Origin: Rhizobium oryzihabitans
GTDB taxonomy: Bacteria > Pseudomonadota > Alphaproteobacteria > Rhizobiales > Rhizobiaceae
Length of the DNA: 64,000 nt
Reading direction: 5' to 3'
NCBI RefSeq assembly: GCF_010669145.1
Contig: NZ_CP048632.1
Location: 434,001-498,000 of the forward strand
Shown: positions 19,305 through 29,727 of the stretch, piece after piece
Numbering within the stretch: position 1 is the stretch's first letter
Layout: each line of letters opens with the position of its first letter
Made by a program: the position numbers and the translations under genes
The notes under the pieces: model-generated
What the model saw: only the letters and a program-made list of their open reading frames with translations
What the model was told of the DNA's origin: nothing
Database searches by the model: none

Positions 19305-19874
19305 ATGAAACTCGTTCGATTTGCCTTTGCCGGCGCCCTGTTTGCGGGCGCGCTTGCCGCCAGCACCCTTGCATCTGCCGCCGAACTCTTGACTGTCCAG
19401 CTGAAGGACGGCCCCGTTGTCATCGAGCTGATGCCTGAGGTTGCGCCCAAGCACGTGGCGCAGATCGAGGCGCTGGCCAAAAAGGGCGCTTATGACAACG
19501 TCGCCTTCCACCGCGTCATCGACGGTTTCATGGCGCAGACCGGCGACGTGCAGTATGGCAACATGGAAAAGGGCTTCAGCGCCCAGCGCGCCGGCACCGG
19601 CGGCTCCGACCTGCCGGATATTCCGGCTGAATTCTCCAAGGTGCCGTTCACGCGCGGCGTGGTCGGCATGGCCCGCTCGCAGGATCCGAATTCCGCCAAT
19701 TCGCAGTTCTTCATCATGTTTGCCGATGGTCCATTCCTGAACGGTCAGTACACCGTGGTCGGCAAGGTCGTGTCCGGCATGGAAGCCGTGGACAAGATCA
19801 AGCGCGGCGCCGGCGGCAATGGCGAAGTTTCCAACCCCGACCGGATGATCAAGGTCACCGTCGGCAAGAAGTAA
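19305..19874 (+). CDS. Periplasmic cyclophilin-type peptidyl-prolyl isomerase
   Basis: 189 residues. An N-terminal signal peptide (KLVRFAFAGALFAGALAAST, likely cut after ASAA) is followed by a cyclophilin domain. Active-site residues are in YDNVAFHRVIDGFMAQTGD (Phe, His, Arg) and in MARSQDPNSANSQFFIMF. It should catalyse prolyl cis-trans isomerisation in the periplasm. Starts 29 bases after coaD and is followed 36 bases later by a second cyclophilin without signal peptide, apparently a duplicated pair with different locations. Confidence 0.95.
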   Translation: MKLVRFAFAGALFAGALAASTLASAAELLTVQLKDGPVVIELMPEVAPKHVAQIEALAKKGAYDNVAFHRVIDGFMAQTGDVQYGNMEKGFSAQRAGTGGSDLPDIPAEFSKVPFTRGVVGMARSQDPNSANSQFFIMFADGPFLNGQYTVVGKVVSGMEAVDKIKRGAGGNGEVSNPDRMIKVTVGKK

Positions 19875-19910
19875 GGTAGGGCAATAGAGCCCGAACAGAG
19901 GAGAATAATC

Positions 19911-20420
19911 ATGGCCGAGATCAAGGATCCGGAAAACACCATCATCATGGAAACGACGACCGGCAAGGTCGTGATCCAGCTTCTTCCGGAAGTTGCTCCG
20001 GGCCACGTTGCCCGCATCAAGGAACTCGTTTCTGAAGGCGCTTATGACGGCGTCGTTTTCCACCGCGTCATCGAAGACTTCATGGCCCAGACGGGCGACG
20101 TGAAGTTCGGCAAGAAGGGTGCGGAAAGCTTCAACCCGGCCCGCGCCGGCATGGGCGGCTCCGACAAGCCGGACCTGAAGGCTGAATTCTCCGCCATTCC
20201 GCACGTTCGCGGCACCTGCTCCATGGCCCGTTCGCAGAGCCCGAACTCCGCCAACTCGCAGTTCTTCATCTGCTTCACCGATTCGCCCTGGCTCAACAAA
20301 CAGTACACCGTCTGGGGCCAGGTCATCGAAGGCATGGAAGCCATCGACAAGGTCAAGCGCGGCGAGCCGGTGAAGGACCCCGATTCGATCGTTTCCATCA
20401 AGCTCGCTTCTGCGGCCTGA
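19911..20420 (+). CDS. ppiB: Cytoplasmic cyclophilin-type peptidyl-prolyl isomerase
   Basis: 169 residues with no signal peptide; preceded by AGAGGAGAATAATC, a strong ribosome site. The cyclophilin catalytic residues are kept (YDGVVFHRVIEDFMAQTGD and MARSQSPNSANSQFFICF), and WLNKQYTVWG contributes the Trp that binds cyclosporin in sensitive members. Closely similar to its neighbour upstream, indicating a tandem duplication with retargeting. Confidence 0.95.
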   Translation: MAEIKDPENTIIMETTTGKVVIQLLPEVAPGHVARIKELVSEGAYDGVVFHRVIEDFMAQTGDVKFGKKGAESFNPARAGMGGSDKPDLKAEFSAIPHVRGTCSMARSQSPNSANSQFFICFTDSPWLNKQYTVWGQVIEGMEAIDKVKRGEPVKDPDSIVSIKLASAA

Positions 20421-20731
20421 TCATCGGAAATTGCAGTTCGACCCGTCTCGCAGTTTATGCGGGGCGGGTTTTGATGTTTATTGACGGTACATGATGCAGG
20501 CGGCGGGGCGACAGGTTTGGAGCCTGCCATCCGTCGCGTCGTTCTCTTCTTCCCTCATTCCTGTGCTTGTCACAGGAATCCAGCCAGTCCAAGTCATTGG
20601 GCTGAAAGGACTCTTCTCGTCGCGCAGACGCGCGTCGACTGGATTCCTGTGACAAGCACAGGAATGAGGGGGCGGATGCGTCGGGATGCAAAACACCGTG
20701 CCGTGTCATCGAATTTCTGGAAGCCCTTGCA
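20421..20731. other. Intergenic region ppiB to queA with repeat
   Basis: About 310 bases occupied mainly by the family A repeat listed separately at 20555-20668. CCCGTCTCGCAGTTTATGCGGGGCGGG at 20442-20468 is a weak hairpin directly downstream of ppiB. No gene seen. Confidence 0.6.
20555..20668. repeat. Palindromic intergenic repeat, family A copy 2
   Basis: Outer arms TCATTCCTGTGCTTGTCACA and TGTGACAAGCACAGGAATGA, with inner CAGTCCAAGTCATTGGGCTG and GCGCAGACGCGCG. Differs from the 24.2 and 38.0 kb copies by a few substitutions, mostly in the inner hairpin. Confidence 0.85.
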
Positions 20732-21814
20732 ATGCGTGTAGACCTGTTCGATTTCGATCTGCCCGAGGAGAATATCGCCCTTCGACCGGCGAACCCGCGC
20801 GATAGTGCGCGCCTGCTGGTGGTCGATCCGAATGAAAACCGCATGGAGGACCACCGCGTCTTCGATCTGCCGTCCTTCCTGAAGCCCGGCGATGCGCTTG
20901 TCTTCAACGACACCCGCGTCATTCCCGCCCAACTTGAAGGTGTCAGGCTGCGTGAAGGTGCGCCGGAGACGGCGGTTTCGGCCACGCTGCACATGCGCGC
21001 CGATCAATCCCGCTGGAAGGCCTTCGCGCGTCCCGGCAAGCGCATCAAGCAGGGCGACCGCATCCGTTTCGGTTACGAGCGCGACAATGCCTGCGGCCTT
21101 GCCCATCTGGAAGCCACCGTCGAGGAGAAGGGCGAGGAGGGCGAGATCACGCTGCTGTTCGACGTCTCCGGCCCGGTGCTGGACGAGGCGATCGCCTCCG
21201 TCGGCCATATTCCCCTGCCGCCCTATATCGCCGCCAAGCGGCCGGAAGATGCGCAGGACCAGACCGATTACCAGACAATTTATGCCCGCGAAAAGGGCGC
21301 CGTTGCCGCACCCACTGCCGGCCTGCATTTCACGCCCGATCTGTTTGCGGCGCTGGACGAAGCCGGCATCGAGCGGCATTTCGTGACGCTTCACGTTGGG
21401 GCAGGCACCTTCCTTCCGGTGAAGTCCGACGATACTGACGGTCACAAGATGCATTTCGAGATCGGCCATGTGTCGCAGGAAACCGCCGACCGGCTGAATG
21501 CGGTAAAGGCGCGCGGCGGACGCATCGTCTGCGTAGGCACGACATCGCTGCGCCTGATCGAAAGTGCGGCCGATGAGAATGGTGTTATCCATCCATGGTC
21601 CGATGCCACCGGGATTTTCATCACGCCGGGATACTGCTTCCGCGCGGTCGATATTCTGATGACGAATTTCCACCTGCCGAAATCGACGCTGTTCATGCTC
21701 GTTTCGGCTTTCTGCGGTCTCGAAACGATGCGTGACGCTTATAAGCACGCCATCGAAACCGGATACCGTTTTTATTCCTATGGCGATTCCAGCCTGTTGT
21801 TCCGGAAGAACTGA
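20732..21814 (+). CDS. queA: S-adenosylmethionine:tRNA ribosyltransferase-isomerase QueA
   Basis: 360 residues. QueA transfers and isomerises ribose from SAM to 7-aminomethyl-7-deazaguanine in tRNA, giving epoxyqueuosine. Motifs: [18 protein letters not shown] at the N-terminus, [16 protein letters not shown]...[10 protein letters not shown] and [13 protein letters not shown]. Near the C-terminus is [19 protein letters not shown]. The stop (TGA) overlaps the ATG of tgt by one base, so the two steps of queuosine synthesis are coupled. Confidence 0.97.
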   Translation: MRVDLFDFDLPEENIALRPANPRDSARLLVVDPNENRMEDHRVFDLPSFLKPGDALVFNDTRVIPAQLEGVRLREGAPETAVSATLHMRADQSRWKAFARPGKRIKQGDRIRFGYERDNACGLAHLEATVEEKGEEGEITLLFDVSGPVLDEAIASVGHIPLPPYIAAKRPEDAQDQTDYQTIYAREKGAVAAPTAGLHFTPDLFAALDEAGIERHFVTLHVGAGTFLPVKSDDTDGHKMHFEIGHVSQETADRLNAVKARGGRIVCVGTTSLRLIESAADENGVIHPWSDATGIFITPGYCFRAVDILMTNFHLPKSTLFMLVSAFCGLETMRDAYKHAIETGYRFYSYGDSSLLFRKN

Positions 21815-22944
21815 TGCACGAGAAATTCACCTTCACCCTGAAAGCCACGAGTGGCGGCGCACGTCTTGGCGAAGTTGCCATGCCGCGCGGCGTCATCCGC
21901 ACGCCCGCCTTCATGCCGGTTGGCACGGTTGGTACCGTCAAGGCCATGTATCTCGATCAGGTGCGCGAGCTGGGGGCCGATATCATTCTCGGCAATACCT
22001 ATCACCTGATGCTGCGGCCCGGCCCGGAGCGCGTGGCAAGGCTTGGCGGCCTGCATGAGCTTATCCGCTGGCCGCATCCGATCCTCACCGATAGCGGCGG
22101 TTTTCAGGTCATGTCGCTTTCCGGCCTGCGCAAGCTGGATGAGCAGGGCGTAACCTTCAAGAGCCATGTGGACGGTTCGCTGCACCACATGTCGCCGGAA
22201 CGCTCGATCGAAATCCAGGGCATGCTCGATTCTGATATCCAGATGCAGCTAGATGAATGCATTGCGCTACCGGCCGAGCGCAAGGAAATCGAGCGCGCCA
22301 TGGAAATGTCGCTGCGCTGGGCGGAGCGCTGCCGTGTCGCGTTCGGAGAACAGCCGGGCAAGGCCATGTTCGGCATCGTGCAGGGCGGCGACCAGCCGGA
22401 TCTGCGCATCCGCTCCGCCGAAGGGCTGAAAGAGCTTGATCTGAAGGGCTATGCGGTCGGCGGTCTTGCCGTCGGAGAGCCGCAGGATGTGATGCTCGGC
22501 ATGCTCGATATCACCCTGCCGGTGCTGCCCACCGAGAAACCGCGTTACCTGATGGGCGTCGGTACGCCTGACGATATCCTGAAGTCGGTAGCGCGCGGCA
22601 TCGACATGTTCGACTGCGTGATGCCGACCCGTTCCGGCCGTCACGGGCTTGCCTTTACCCGCCGTGGCAGGGTCAATATCCGCAATGCCCGCCACGCCGA
22701 GGATAAGCGGCCGCTGGACGAGCAGTCCAACTGCCCGGCCTCGCGCGATTATTCCCGGGCCTATCTGCATCATCTGACGCGCTCCAACGAGGCGCTGGGC
22801 GGCATGCTGCTCTCCTGGCACAATCTTGCCTATTATCAGGAGCTGATGCAGGGTATCCGCAAGTCGATCGAGGAAGGCCGTTTCGCCGATTTTTATGCGG
22901 AAACCATAGAGATGTGGGCGCGGGGCGATATAGACCCGGTCTGA
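21814..22944 (+). CDS. tgt: Queuine tRNA-ribosyltransferase
   Basis: 376 residues, bacterial Tgt length. The enzyme swaps guanine-34 for preQ1 in tRNAs with GUN anticodons. Catalytic residues are in [11 protein letters not shown] (Asp) and [13 protein letters not shown] (Asp nucleophile). A typical TGT has four zinc ligands near the C-terminus; the expected CxCxxC region reads [16 protein letters not shown], where C and H remain but the usual CDCYTC is not complete. That could be a rhizobial variant and merits checking. Coupled to queA. Confidence 0.93.
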   Translation: MHEKFTFTLKATSGGARLGEVAMPRGVIRTPAFMPVGTVGTVKAMYLDQVRELGADIILGNTYHLMLRPGPERVARLGGLHELIRWPHPILTDSGGFQVMSLSGLRKLDEQGVTFKSHVDGSLHHMSPERSIEIQGMLDSDIQMQLDECIALPAERKEIERAMEMSLRWAERCRVAFGEQPGKAMFGIVQGGDQPDLRIRSAEGLKELDLKGYAVGGLAVGEPQDVMLGMLDITLPVLPTEKPRYLMGVGTPDDILKSVARGIDMFDCVMPTRSGRHGLAFTRRGRVNIRNARHAEDKRPLDEQSNCPASRDYSRAYLHHLTRSNEALGGMLLSWHNLAYYQELMQGIRKSIEEGRFADFYAETIEMWARGDIDPV

Positions 22945-22980
22945 CGTTTCCCGACCTTTCTCCTGTTTCGGACGCTTTCA

Positions 22981-24138
22981 TTGGCACATGCGCCTTACGT
23001 TCTTTTCCGGGATGACACGACCGGCACGGTGACAGCCTTCACCGAGCCGGAGGAGATCATCGTCGCGGACGAGCCTGAGGCATTTTTCGCGGCGCTGAAG
23101 CGTATGGAACAGCTGCGTCGCGACGGGAAATATCTTGCCGGCTATATGTCTTACGAGGCGGGTTTCCTGTTCGAGCCGAAGCTTGCGCCTCTTGCGGCCG
23201 AGCCCCGCAATGTGCCGTTCTTGCGATTCGGCGTCTTTTCCGGCCCGCAGCCGGATGAGGGTCGGTTCGCGCGGCCTACAGACCTGCCGGATGCAGATGC
23301 CTTTCTGTCCGATCCTGTGCCCGCATGGAGCCTTGAAGATTATTGCCAGCGCTTCGAGCGGCTGCACGGGCATCTACGCCGGGGCGACTGTTATCAGGGC
23401 AATCTGACCATGCCGGTCCATGCCCGCTGGAGCGGCGATCCGCTGACGGCCTTCTGGTCATTGGTCGAGCGCCAGCCGGTCAGATATGGCGCGCTGGTCG
23501 ATCTCGGCGGACCTGTCATCCTGTCACGCTCACCGGAGCTGTTTTTCGCGGTTGATGCCCAAGGTTTCATCGAGACCCATCCGATGAAGGGTACGACGCC
23601 GCGTGGCGCGAATGCGCAAGAGGACCGGGCGATCATCGCGGCGATGCTTGAGGATGAAAAGACGCTCGCCGAAAACCGCATGATCGTCGATCTCCTGCGC
23701 AACGATATTTCCCGCATCACCGAGGTCGGCAGCCTCGATGTGCCGCGACTGTTCGATATTGAGACCTATCCCACCGTGCACCAGATGGTCAGCCATGTGC
23801 GGGCGAAGCTTTTGCCCGGTGTGACGGTGGAGGATATTTTTGCGGCGCTGTTTCCCTGCGGCTCGGTGACCGGCGCACCGAAAATGTGGGCGATGAAGAT
23901 CCTGCGCGAACTGGAGCAGACGCCGCGCGACGCCTATTGCGGTGCGATCGGCTTCATGTCTCCACATGGTGAGATGCGGTTCTCCGTGGCGATCCGCACG
24001 CTCAGCCTGTTTGATGATGGCCGCGCGGTCTTCAACGTTGGCGGTGGTATCATTTTCGATTCCGTGGCCGAGGCGGAATATGATGAGTGTCTGCTGAAAT
24101 CCAAGTTTGCGGTGGGCGACAGGTTGTTGCGGGAGTGA
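22981..24138 (+). CDS. pabB: Aminodeoxychorismate synthase component I PabB
   Basis: 385 residues, shorter than E. coli PabB because much of the N-terminal region is absent. Uses chorismate and ammonia to make aminodeoxychorismate for folate. Chorismate-binding features: IETHPMKGTTPRG (with the Lys used in PabB), ENRMIVDLLRNDISR, and GSVTGAPKMWAMKIL near the C-terminus. Start appears to be TTG 22981 and no Shine-Dalgarno is obvious, so the start is uncertain. It follows tgt by 36 bases. pabA/pabC are not in the window. Confidence 0.9.
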   Translation: MAHAPYVLFRDDTTGTVTAFTEPEEIIVADEPEAFFAALKRMEQLRRDGKYLAGYMSYEAGFLFEPKLAPLAAEPRNVPFLRFGVFSGPQPDEGRFARPTDLPDADAFLSDPVPAWSLEDYCQRFERLHGHLRRGDCYQGNLTMPVHARWSGDPLTAFWSLVERQPVRYGALVDLGGPVILSRSPELFFAVDAQGFIETHPMKGTTPRGANAQEDRAIIAAMLEDEKTLAENRMIVDLLRNDISRITEVGSLDVPRLFDIETYPTVHQMVSHVRAKLLPGVTVEDIFAALFPCGSVTGAPKMWAMKILRELEQTPRDAYCGAIGFMSPHGEMRFSVAIRTLSLFDDGRAVFNVGGGIIFDSVAEAEYDECLLKSKFAVGDRLLRE

Positions 24139-24197
24139 TCGGGAGAGAGGTGCGGCAAACTCGAAGTGTTCTGTCTTCGGCAATGCTCTCTCCTCCC

Positions 24198-24311
24198 TCA
24201 TTCCTGTGCTTGTCACAGGAAACCAGCCAGCCCAAGTCCTTGGGCTGAAAAGATTCCTCCCGTCGCACAGACGTGCGCCGACTGGATTCCTGTGACAAGC
24301 ACAGGAATGAG
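24198..24311. repeat. Palindromic intergenic repeat, family A copy 3
   Basis: Arms TCATTCCTGTGCTTGTCACA and TGTGACAAGCACAGGAATGA, inner CAGCCCAAGTCCTTGGGCTG. Between pabB and the convergent decarboxylase gene. Confidence 0.85.
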
Positions 24312-24393
24312 GGAGGTTGGAGGAGGCTCCAATATCAGCAGCCAGATACGCGTTCGTAAGAAAACCGGCTACGGGTTTCGCGACCACACGTCT

Positions 24394-25671
24394 TCAGCGC
24401 CCAATCACCCCAAACGCACCATCTTCCACCAGCACTTCCTTTGCCGCCGGATGGCTTAGAAAACCCGAAGGGCTGGCGCTGGCGCCATAGGCTCCCGATT
24501 GCAGGATGGCGAGGAGATCGCCGGCCTTCAGATTCGGCAGGGTCGCATTGCGGGCGAGCGTGTCGAGCGGTGTGCAGAGCGGGCCGACGATGGTTGCCGT
24601 TTCCCCGTAATCCGCCTGCATCATGGCCGGTGTGACGATGGGGTAGTTGCGCTTGACGATCTGGCCGAGATTGCCGGAGGCCGCCAGATGGTGGTGCATG
24701 CCGCCATCCGTTACCACGAAGGTGGTGCCGCGCGAGGTCTTTACCGAATTGACTTCCGCCACATAGACGCCGCCGGGGCCTGCCAGGAAACGGCCCGGTT
24801 CGACGATGACATGGGCGTCGGCGATCAGCGGATGCGCCTGCATCAAGGCCTTGAGGTCGGGAATGGCGGCGCTGACCGCTGCAAGATCGAGCGGCGTTTC
24901 TCCGGTGAAATAGGGGATGCCGAGGCCGCCGCCGAGATCGATGGTCCGAAGCGGCCTGCCGAGCATTTCCGCCATGCGCGCCGCAAGCAGAATGGAGTGT
25001 CTCCATTGGGAGATAAGCATCTCAGCATCGAGGATCTGCGTGCCACCGTAAATATGGACGCCGACGAGATCGATATGCCTGATGTCTTTGAACAGCGGCA
25101 GGACGTTTTCCAGCTCTTCCTCATCGAAACCGAAGGCGGTGGCCTTGCCGCCCATGCGCATGGCGCCGGCCTGCGTATCCGGCACCGGATTGATGCGGAT
25201 GGAGGCCTTGACCGGCCTGCCGATTGCCTCGATGCGGGCAATTTCCTCGGCGCTTTCGATATGGATTTCGCCGATGCCGCCCTTGATCACTTCCAGTAAT
25301 TCGGCCGCGCGTTTACCGGGGCCGGCGAAGATGATGTTTTCCGGCGGCATGCCCGCCTTGATGGCGGCGTGATATTCACCGACGGAGGCGATTTCCGCGC
25401 CGGCGCCTTCTTCGCGGAAGAGCGAGATGATGGCGGGCAGGGGATTGGCCTTCACCGAATAAAAGATATCGGCAAAACCGCTGAGCGCGGTTGCGAGATC
25501 CCGATAGGCGCGGCGCATGGCGCTCGCGTCATAGAGGAAGCACGGCGTTCCGGTCTCGGCAACGATATCGCGCACCGCAAGGCCGCCGATGACGAGATCG
25601 TTTTCGTCGACTGCGAATTGCGCGGCGGCAAGGGCCGGGCCGTGGCTTTGGGGTTTATCCGTGGGCGCCAT
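24394..25671 (-). CDS. PLP-dependent type III decarboxylase, carrier-protein-pathway associated
   Basis: 425 residues from ATG 25671, which overlaps the ligase gene by 17 bases. Fold type III (alanine racemase barrel plus beta domain), as in ornithine/diaminopimelate decarboxylases. The PLP lysine is in FYSVKANP (Lys74), the glycine-rich phosphate site is GGGLGIPYFTGE, and the C-terminal motif is VGPLCTPLDTLARN rather than the CESGD of LysA. That motif is typical of decarboxylases found with an AMP ligase and carrier protein (exosortase-A-associated group, and BtrK of butirosin synthesis, which acts on glutamyl-ACP). I infer decarboxylation of a carrier-bound or free amino acid; the substrate is unknown. 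Confidence 0.82.
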   Translation of the reverse strand: MAPTDKPQSHGPALAAAQFAVDENDLVIGGLAVRDIVAETGTPCFLYDASAMRRAYRDLATALSGFADIFYSVKANPLPAIISLFREEGAGAEIASVGEYHAAIKAGMPPENIIFAGPGKRAAELLEVIKGGIGEIHIESAEEIARIEAIGRPVKASIRINPVPDTQAGAMRMGGKATAFGFDEEELENVLPLFKDIRHIDLVGVHIYGGTQILDAEMLISQWRHSILLAARMAEMLGRPLRTIDLGGGLGIPYFTGETPLDLAAVSAAIPDLKALMQAHPLIADAHVIVEPGRFLAGPGGVYVAEVNSVKTSRGTTFVVTDGGMHHHLAASGNLGQIVKRNYPIVTPAMMQADYGETATIVGPLCTPLDTLARNATLPNLKAGDLLAILQSGAYGASASPSGFLSHPAAKEVLVEDGAFGVIGR

Positions 25672-27187
25672 TGTCCGTCCGTTCGCGCACCAGCGCGCGG
25701 TAATCCACCTTGCCATTGGCCGTGACCGGAAGCCGGTCGACCAGTTCTATGGCGCGCGGGATCATGAAGGGAGCGAGCATTTCGGCGGCTTTTTTGAGCG
25801 CTGTCGAAAGATCGATATTCTCGTTTGCGGCGGTTGCCACGGCATGCACCTTTTCGCCAGCAAAGGGGTCCGGCAGGCCGATGACCGCAACCTGCTGGAA
25901 GAGGCCTGTCGACATCAGGCTTTCTTCCACCTCGGTCGGGCTGATGCGATAACCGGAGGATTTTATCATCGCATCATTACGGGCAACGAAGCTGAAAAAG
26001 CCGTCCTCGTCCTCCACCGCCAGATCGCCGGAATAACACACGGTCTCGCCGCCACGTTCAGCCGGAATGAAAGGGTGAGGACGCAGCACCTTGGCGGTAT
26101 CTTCCGGCCGGTTCCAGTAACCCAGCGAGACGGTCGGGCCGCGATGGACGAGAATGCCGGGTTCGCCCGGTTTGGCGCGCTGTCCCTCAGCGGTGACGAT
26201 GAAGATTTCGCATTCCGGAATGGCCTTGCCGATGGAGGTCGGGCGGCGGTCGATCTCTTCCGGCGGCAGGAATGTGGAGCGGAAGGCTTCGGTGAGGCCA
26301 TACATCAGGTAGATTTTGGTGTCCGGCAGCTTTTCGCGCAACGCCCTCACGGTTTCCTGCGGCACACGCCCGCCGGAATTGGTAATGTAACGCAGATGCG
26401 GCAGCGGCGTCTTCGCCAGCAATGGTGCTGCTCTCGTGAGGATCGCCCAGACGGTCGGAACGCCGGCAAGCCCGGTAATGGCATGGTCACGCAGATCCCT
26501 GACGATATCGTCGCCCAGCCTAAAGGTGGAGATGATCGTCGTTGCACCCTGTTCCACCGCCGTCAGCAGCTGGTTCAGGCCATAGTCGAAACTGAAGGGC
26601 AGGATGGAGAGGATGCGATCTTTTTCGGTGATCTCAAGATAGGTGCGCACGATGCGCGCACCGGCGAGAAGATTGCGGTGCGACAGCATCACGCCCTTGG
26701 GCGAGCCGGTGGAGCCGGAGGTATAAAGGATCGCCGCGAGGTCCTCGCCGATTGCCGCCGAGGCTTTGGCGGGCGCGGCCGGGCGGTTATCCATATCTTC
26801 CGCCTGCAGCACTTTGACATGCGGCAGATCTTCCAGCGCCGCTTTCAGCTCATCCGTCATCGCAGCACTGCTGATGACGATTTTCGCGCCGCAATCCCTG
26901 ACGATATGGCGGATCTGCTGCGCTTTCAGGAGCGCGTTGACAGGCACGAAAACGCCGCCGGCCATACTCACGCCAAAGATCGACCAGCATTCCTCGATGC
27001 CGCGTGGCAGAAAGATGACGACGCGGTCACCACGCTCCGCCCCTGCATCCTGCAAGGCTGCCGCGCAGCGTTCGGCCGCCTGCGAAAATTCGCGGTAGCT
27101 CAGTGATTTTTCTTTGAAGACAAGCGCCTCACCGCTGCTTTCAGCCCGCGCGGTGAGCAGGTGGTGCAGCAGCACGTGGGGTGTCAT
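25655..27187 (-). CDS. AMP-forming acyl/aminoacyl ligase of carrier-protein cluster
   Basis: 510 residues, a complete ANL-superfamily adenylating enzyme. P-loop-like YTSGSTGSPKGVMLSHRNL is near residue 155-175, the A5 motif YGLTEAFRSTFLPPEEI follows, then GDLAVEDEDGFFSFVARNDAMIKSSGYRISP, and the C-terminal Lys is in NGKVDYRAL. It activates a carboxylic acid or amino acid as an acyl-AMP and presumably loads it onto the adjacent carrier protein, whose gene it overlaps by 4 bases. Related to ligases found with exosortase systems and to BtrJ-like proteins, but no exosortase is visible here. Confidence 0.84.
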   Translation of the reverse strand: MTPHVLLHHLLTARAESSGEALVFKEKSLSYREFSQAAERCAAALQDAGAERGDRVVIFLPRGIEECWSIFGVSMAGGVFVPVNALLKAQQIRHIVRDCGAKIVISSAAMTDELKAALEDLPHVKVLQAEDMDNRPAAPAKASAAIGEDLAAILYTSGSTGSPKGVMLSHRNLLAGARIVRTYLEITEKDRILSILPFSFDYGLNQLLTAVEQGATTIISTFRLGDDIVRDLRDHAITGLAGVPTVWAILTRAAPLLAKTPLPHLRYITNSGGRVPQETVRALREKLPDTKIYLMYGLTEAFRSTFLPPEEIDRRPTSIGKAIPECEIFIVTAEGQRAKPGEPGILVHRGPTVSLGYWNRPEDTAKVLRPHPFIPAERGGETVCYSGDLAVEDEDGFFSFVARNDAMIKSSGYRISPTEVEESLMSTGLFQQVAVIGLPDPFAGEKVHAVATAANENIDLSTALKKAAEMLAPFMIPRAIELVDRLPVTANGKVDYRALVRERTDNGAHG

Positions 27188-27447
27188 TTCCGGCGTTCCT
27201 GCATGACGAAGGCGATCAGATCCGCCGGCGTGCCGAGATTGCCCGGCGTGAAATGTTCGTCACTGAGAATGATGCCGAAGCCTTCGCCGAGAAAGATCAT
27301 CAGCTCGAGAAAGCCGAGCGAATCGATCACGCCGCCTTCTAGCAATTGCGTATCCGCCGCAAAGGGGGCGTGAGCCGGAAAACGCTGCGAGAGGTAGGAA
27401 TAGATGGTCTCTGACACATCCGCTTCCCTGAGTTGCGCTGAAACCAT
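27184..27447 (-). CDS. Free-standing acyl (peptidyl) carrier protein
   Basis: 87 residues starting at ATG 27447. Four-helix carrier fold with the phosphopantetheine attachment serine in GGVIDSLGFLELMIFLGEGFG (DSL motif). A C-terminal extension ends in a basic tail (VMQERRK). Start overlaps nothing upstream; its stop overlaps the ligase start by 4 bases, so both are co-translated. It cannot be the housekeeping fatty acid AcpP (different spacing and no DSLD/ELVM). Likely partner of the adjacent ligase and decarboxylase. Confidence 0.85.
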   Translation of the reverse strand: MVSAQLREADVSETIYSYLSQRFPAHAPFAADTQLLEGGVIDSLGFLELMIFLGEGFGIILSDEHFTPGNLGTPADLIAFVMQERRK

Positions 27448-27532
27448 GCTTGTTCTCCGCTCGTTCGCGCTCTCGGGATAGAGTGGCCGAAGCGCCTTTT
27501 CTTCTTTGCAGGCAAGGTTCAACGCGGTCTTT

Positions 27533-28380
27533 TCAAGAGCGTCCCAATACCCAGGGTGGCAATAACACCAATTCTGAGTATGTTTCGTTAATAAACCGTG
27601 GGTTCCATACGCCCTTTACTTGCATTGGCGCGGATTTGAGAACGGCAAATCCGCCGGCGTCGCGCTCCTCGTCAGAGGCCGCCATGGTCATGGCGAGCCG
27701 GCCCTTGCGAAGAAGATGGCGGGCGATCGCGGAGATGTGCCTTTGCGCGAGCTGCCTGTCCTCGCAATAGATGAGGCGGGCGGTGGGCAGCCGCTTGGTC
27801 ATGGTTTTTAAGAACACCAGGGGATGATGACGTCCATCCGCCTCCATAACCGCCACCATGCAGCCGAAACGCGCATGATCCTCCAGCATGTCACGCATCG
27901 CCGCCGGCAGCGCGCCCGGGGCACGTCGGCAAGCGGGCGAAGCCGCGCCCTTGCCGGACCGAGCGCCTTTGGCAGCAGCGGATAAAAGAGCGTATAATCC
28001 GTCACCGTCGAGAACCCCAGCCTTTCGTTCAGCTTGCAGGCTTCCGGGGAAGGGGTGAGGTCGGTGAAGGTTTCTTCCTGCGAGGACGAGGCCATTTGCA
28101 GCATGCGTGGCGCGAACCACCGGCTGGAAGGCTCGACGTACCAACTCGACAGATTGACGACCATCCTGTCTTCGTCGGGCAGGCGGCTTTTGATCGTCAA
28201 AAGCACACCGACGGCATCATCGCCCTTCATCAGCAATTGCCCGATCTCGCCGAAATTTAGCCGCGCGTGATGTGCGCTGACGAACGACAGCCCGCGAGAC
28301 CAGAAGGCCTCGCTTTTTTCCGGGAAACCCTTCGTCAAAAGCGCAACGGCGGCGACGCGGTTTCCGTTGTCGATCGGCAC
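27533..28380 (-). pseudogene. GNAT-like acyltransferase gene, split by a 1-base frameshift
   Basis: The first frame begins at GTG 28380 (MPIDNGNRVAAVALLTKGFP) and runs well into ALGPARARLRPLADVP; the downstream frame continues with APGALPAAMRDMLEDH to the end at 27533. Re-joining at 27915-27921 (minus-strand CCCCGGG) needs one extra base and restores a single protein of about 280 residues. The N-terminal part (WYVEPSSRWFAPRML, ACKLNERLGF) resembles GNAT or FemAB-type acyltransferase folds. It sits 86 bases upstream of the carrier-protein gene and may transfer the carrier-bound product. Whether the frame is truly broken or an assembly error is open. Confidence 0.7.
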
Positions 28381-28599
28381 GATTCTCAGAGGTCGCTCCC
28401 GCTGTCTGGCGTCGTTCTGGCCCGTGGAGCGTTTTCAACTCCACGCAGTATCGGCTTACGACGATAGATTTACCGTCCCGTTAATCACAGTGAGAGCAGG
28501 GTGCGGGAGGACGATCACATTTGCATGAAGGACAGCCGCGCCCGCGCGCCTGCCCTTGTGTTTGTCTGATCAAAGGCGGGGCCTGATCATATCAATTGA

Positions 28600-29727
<1,128 letters not shown>

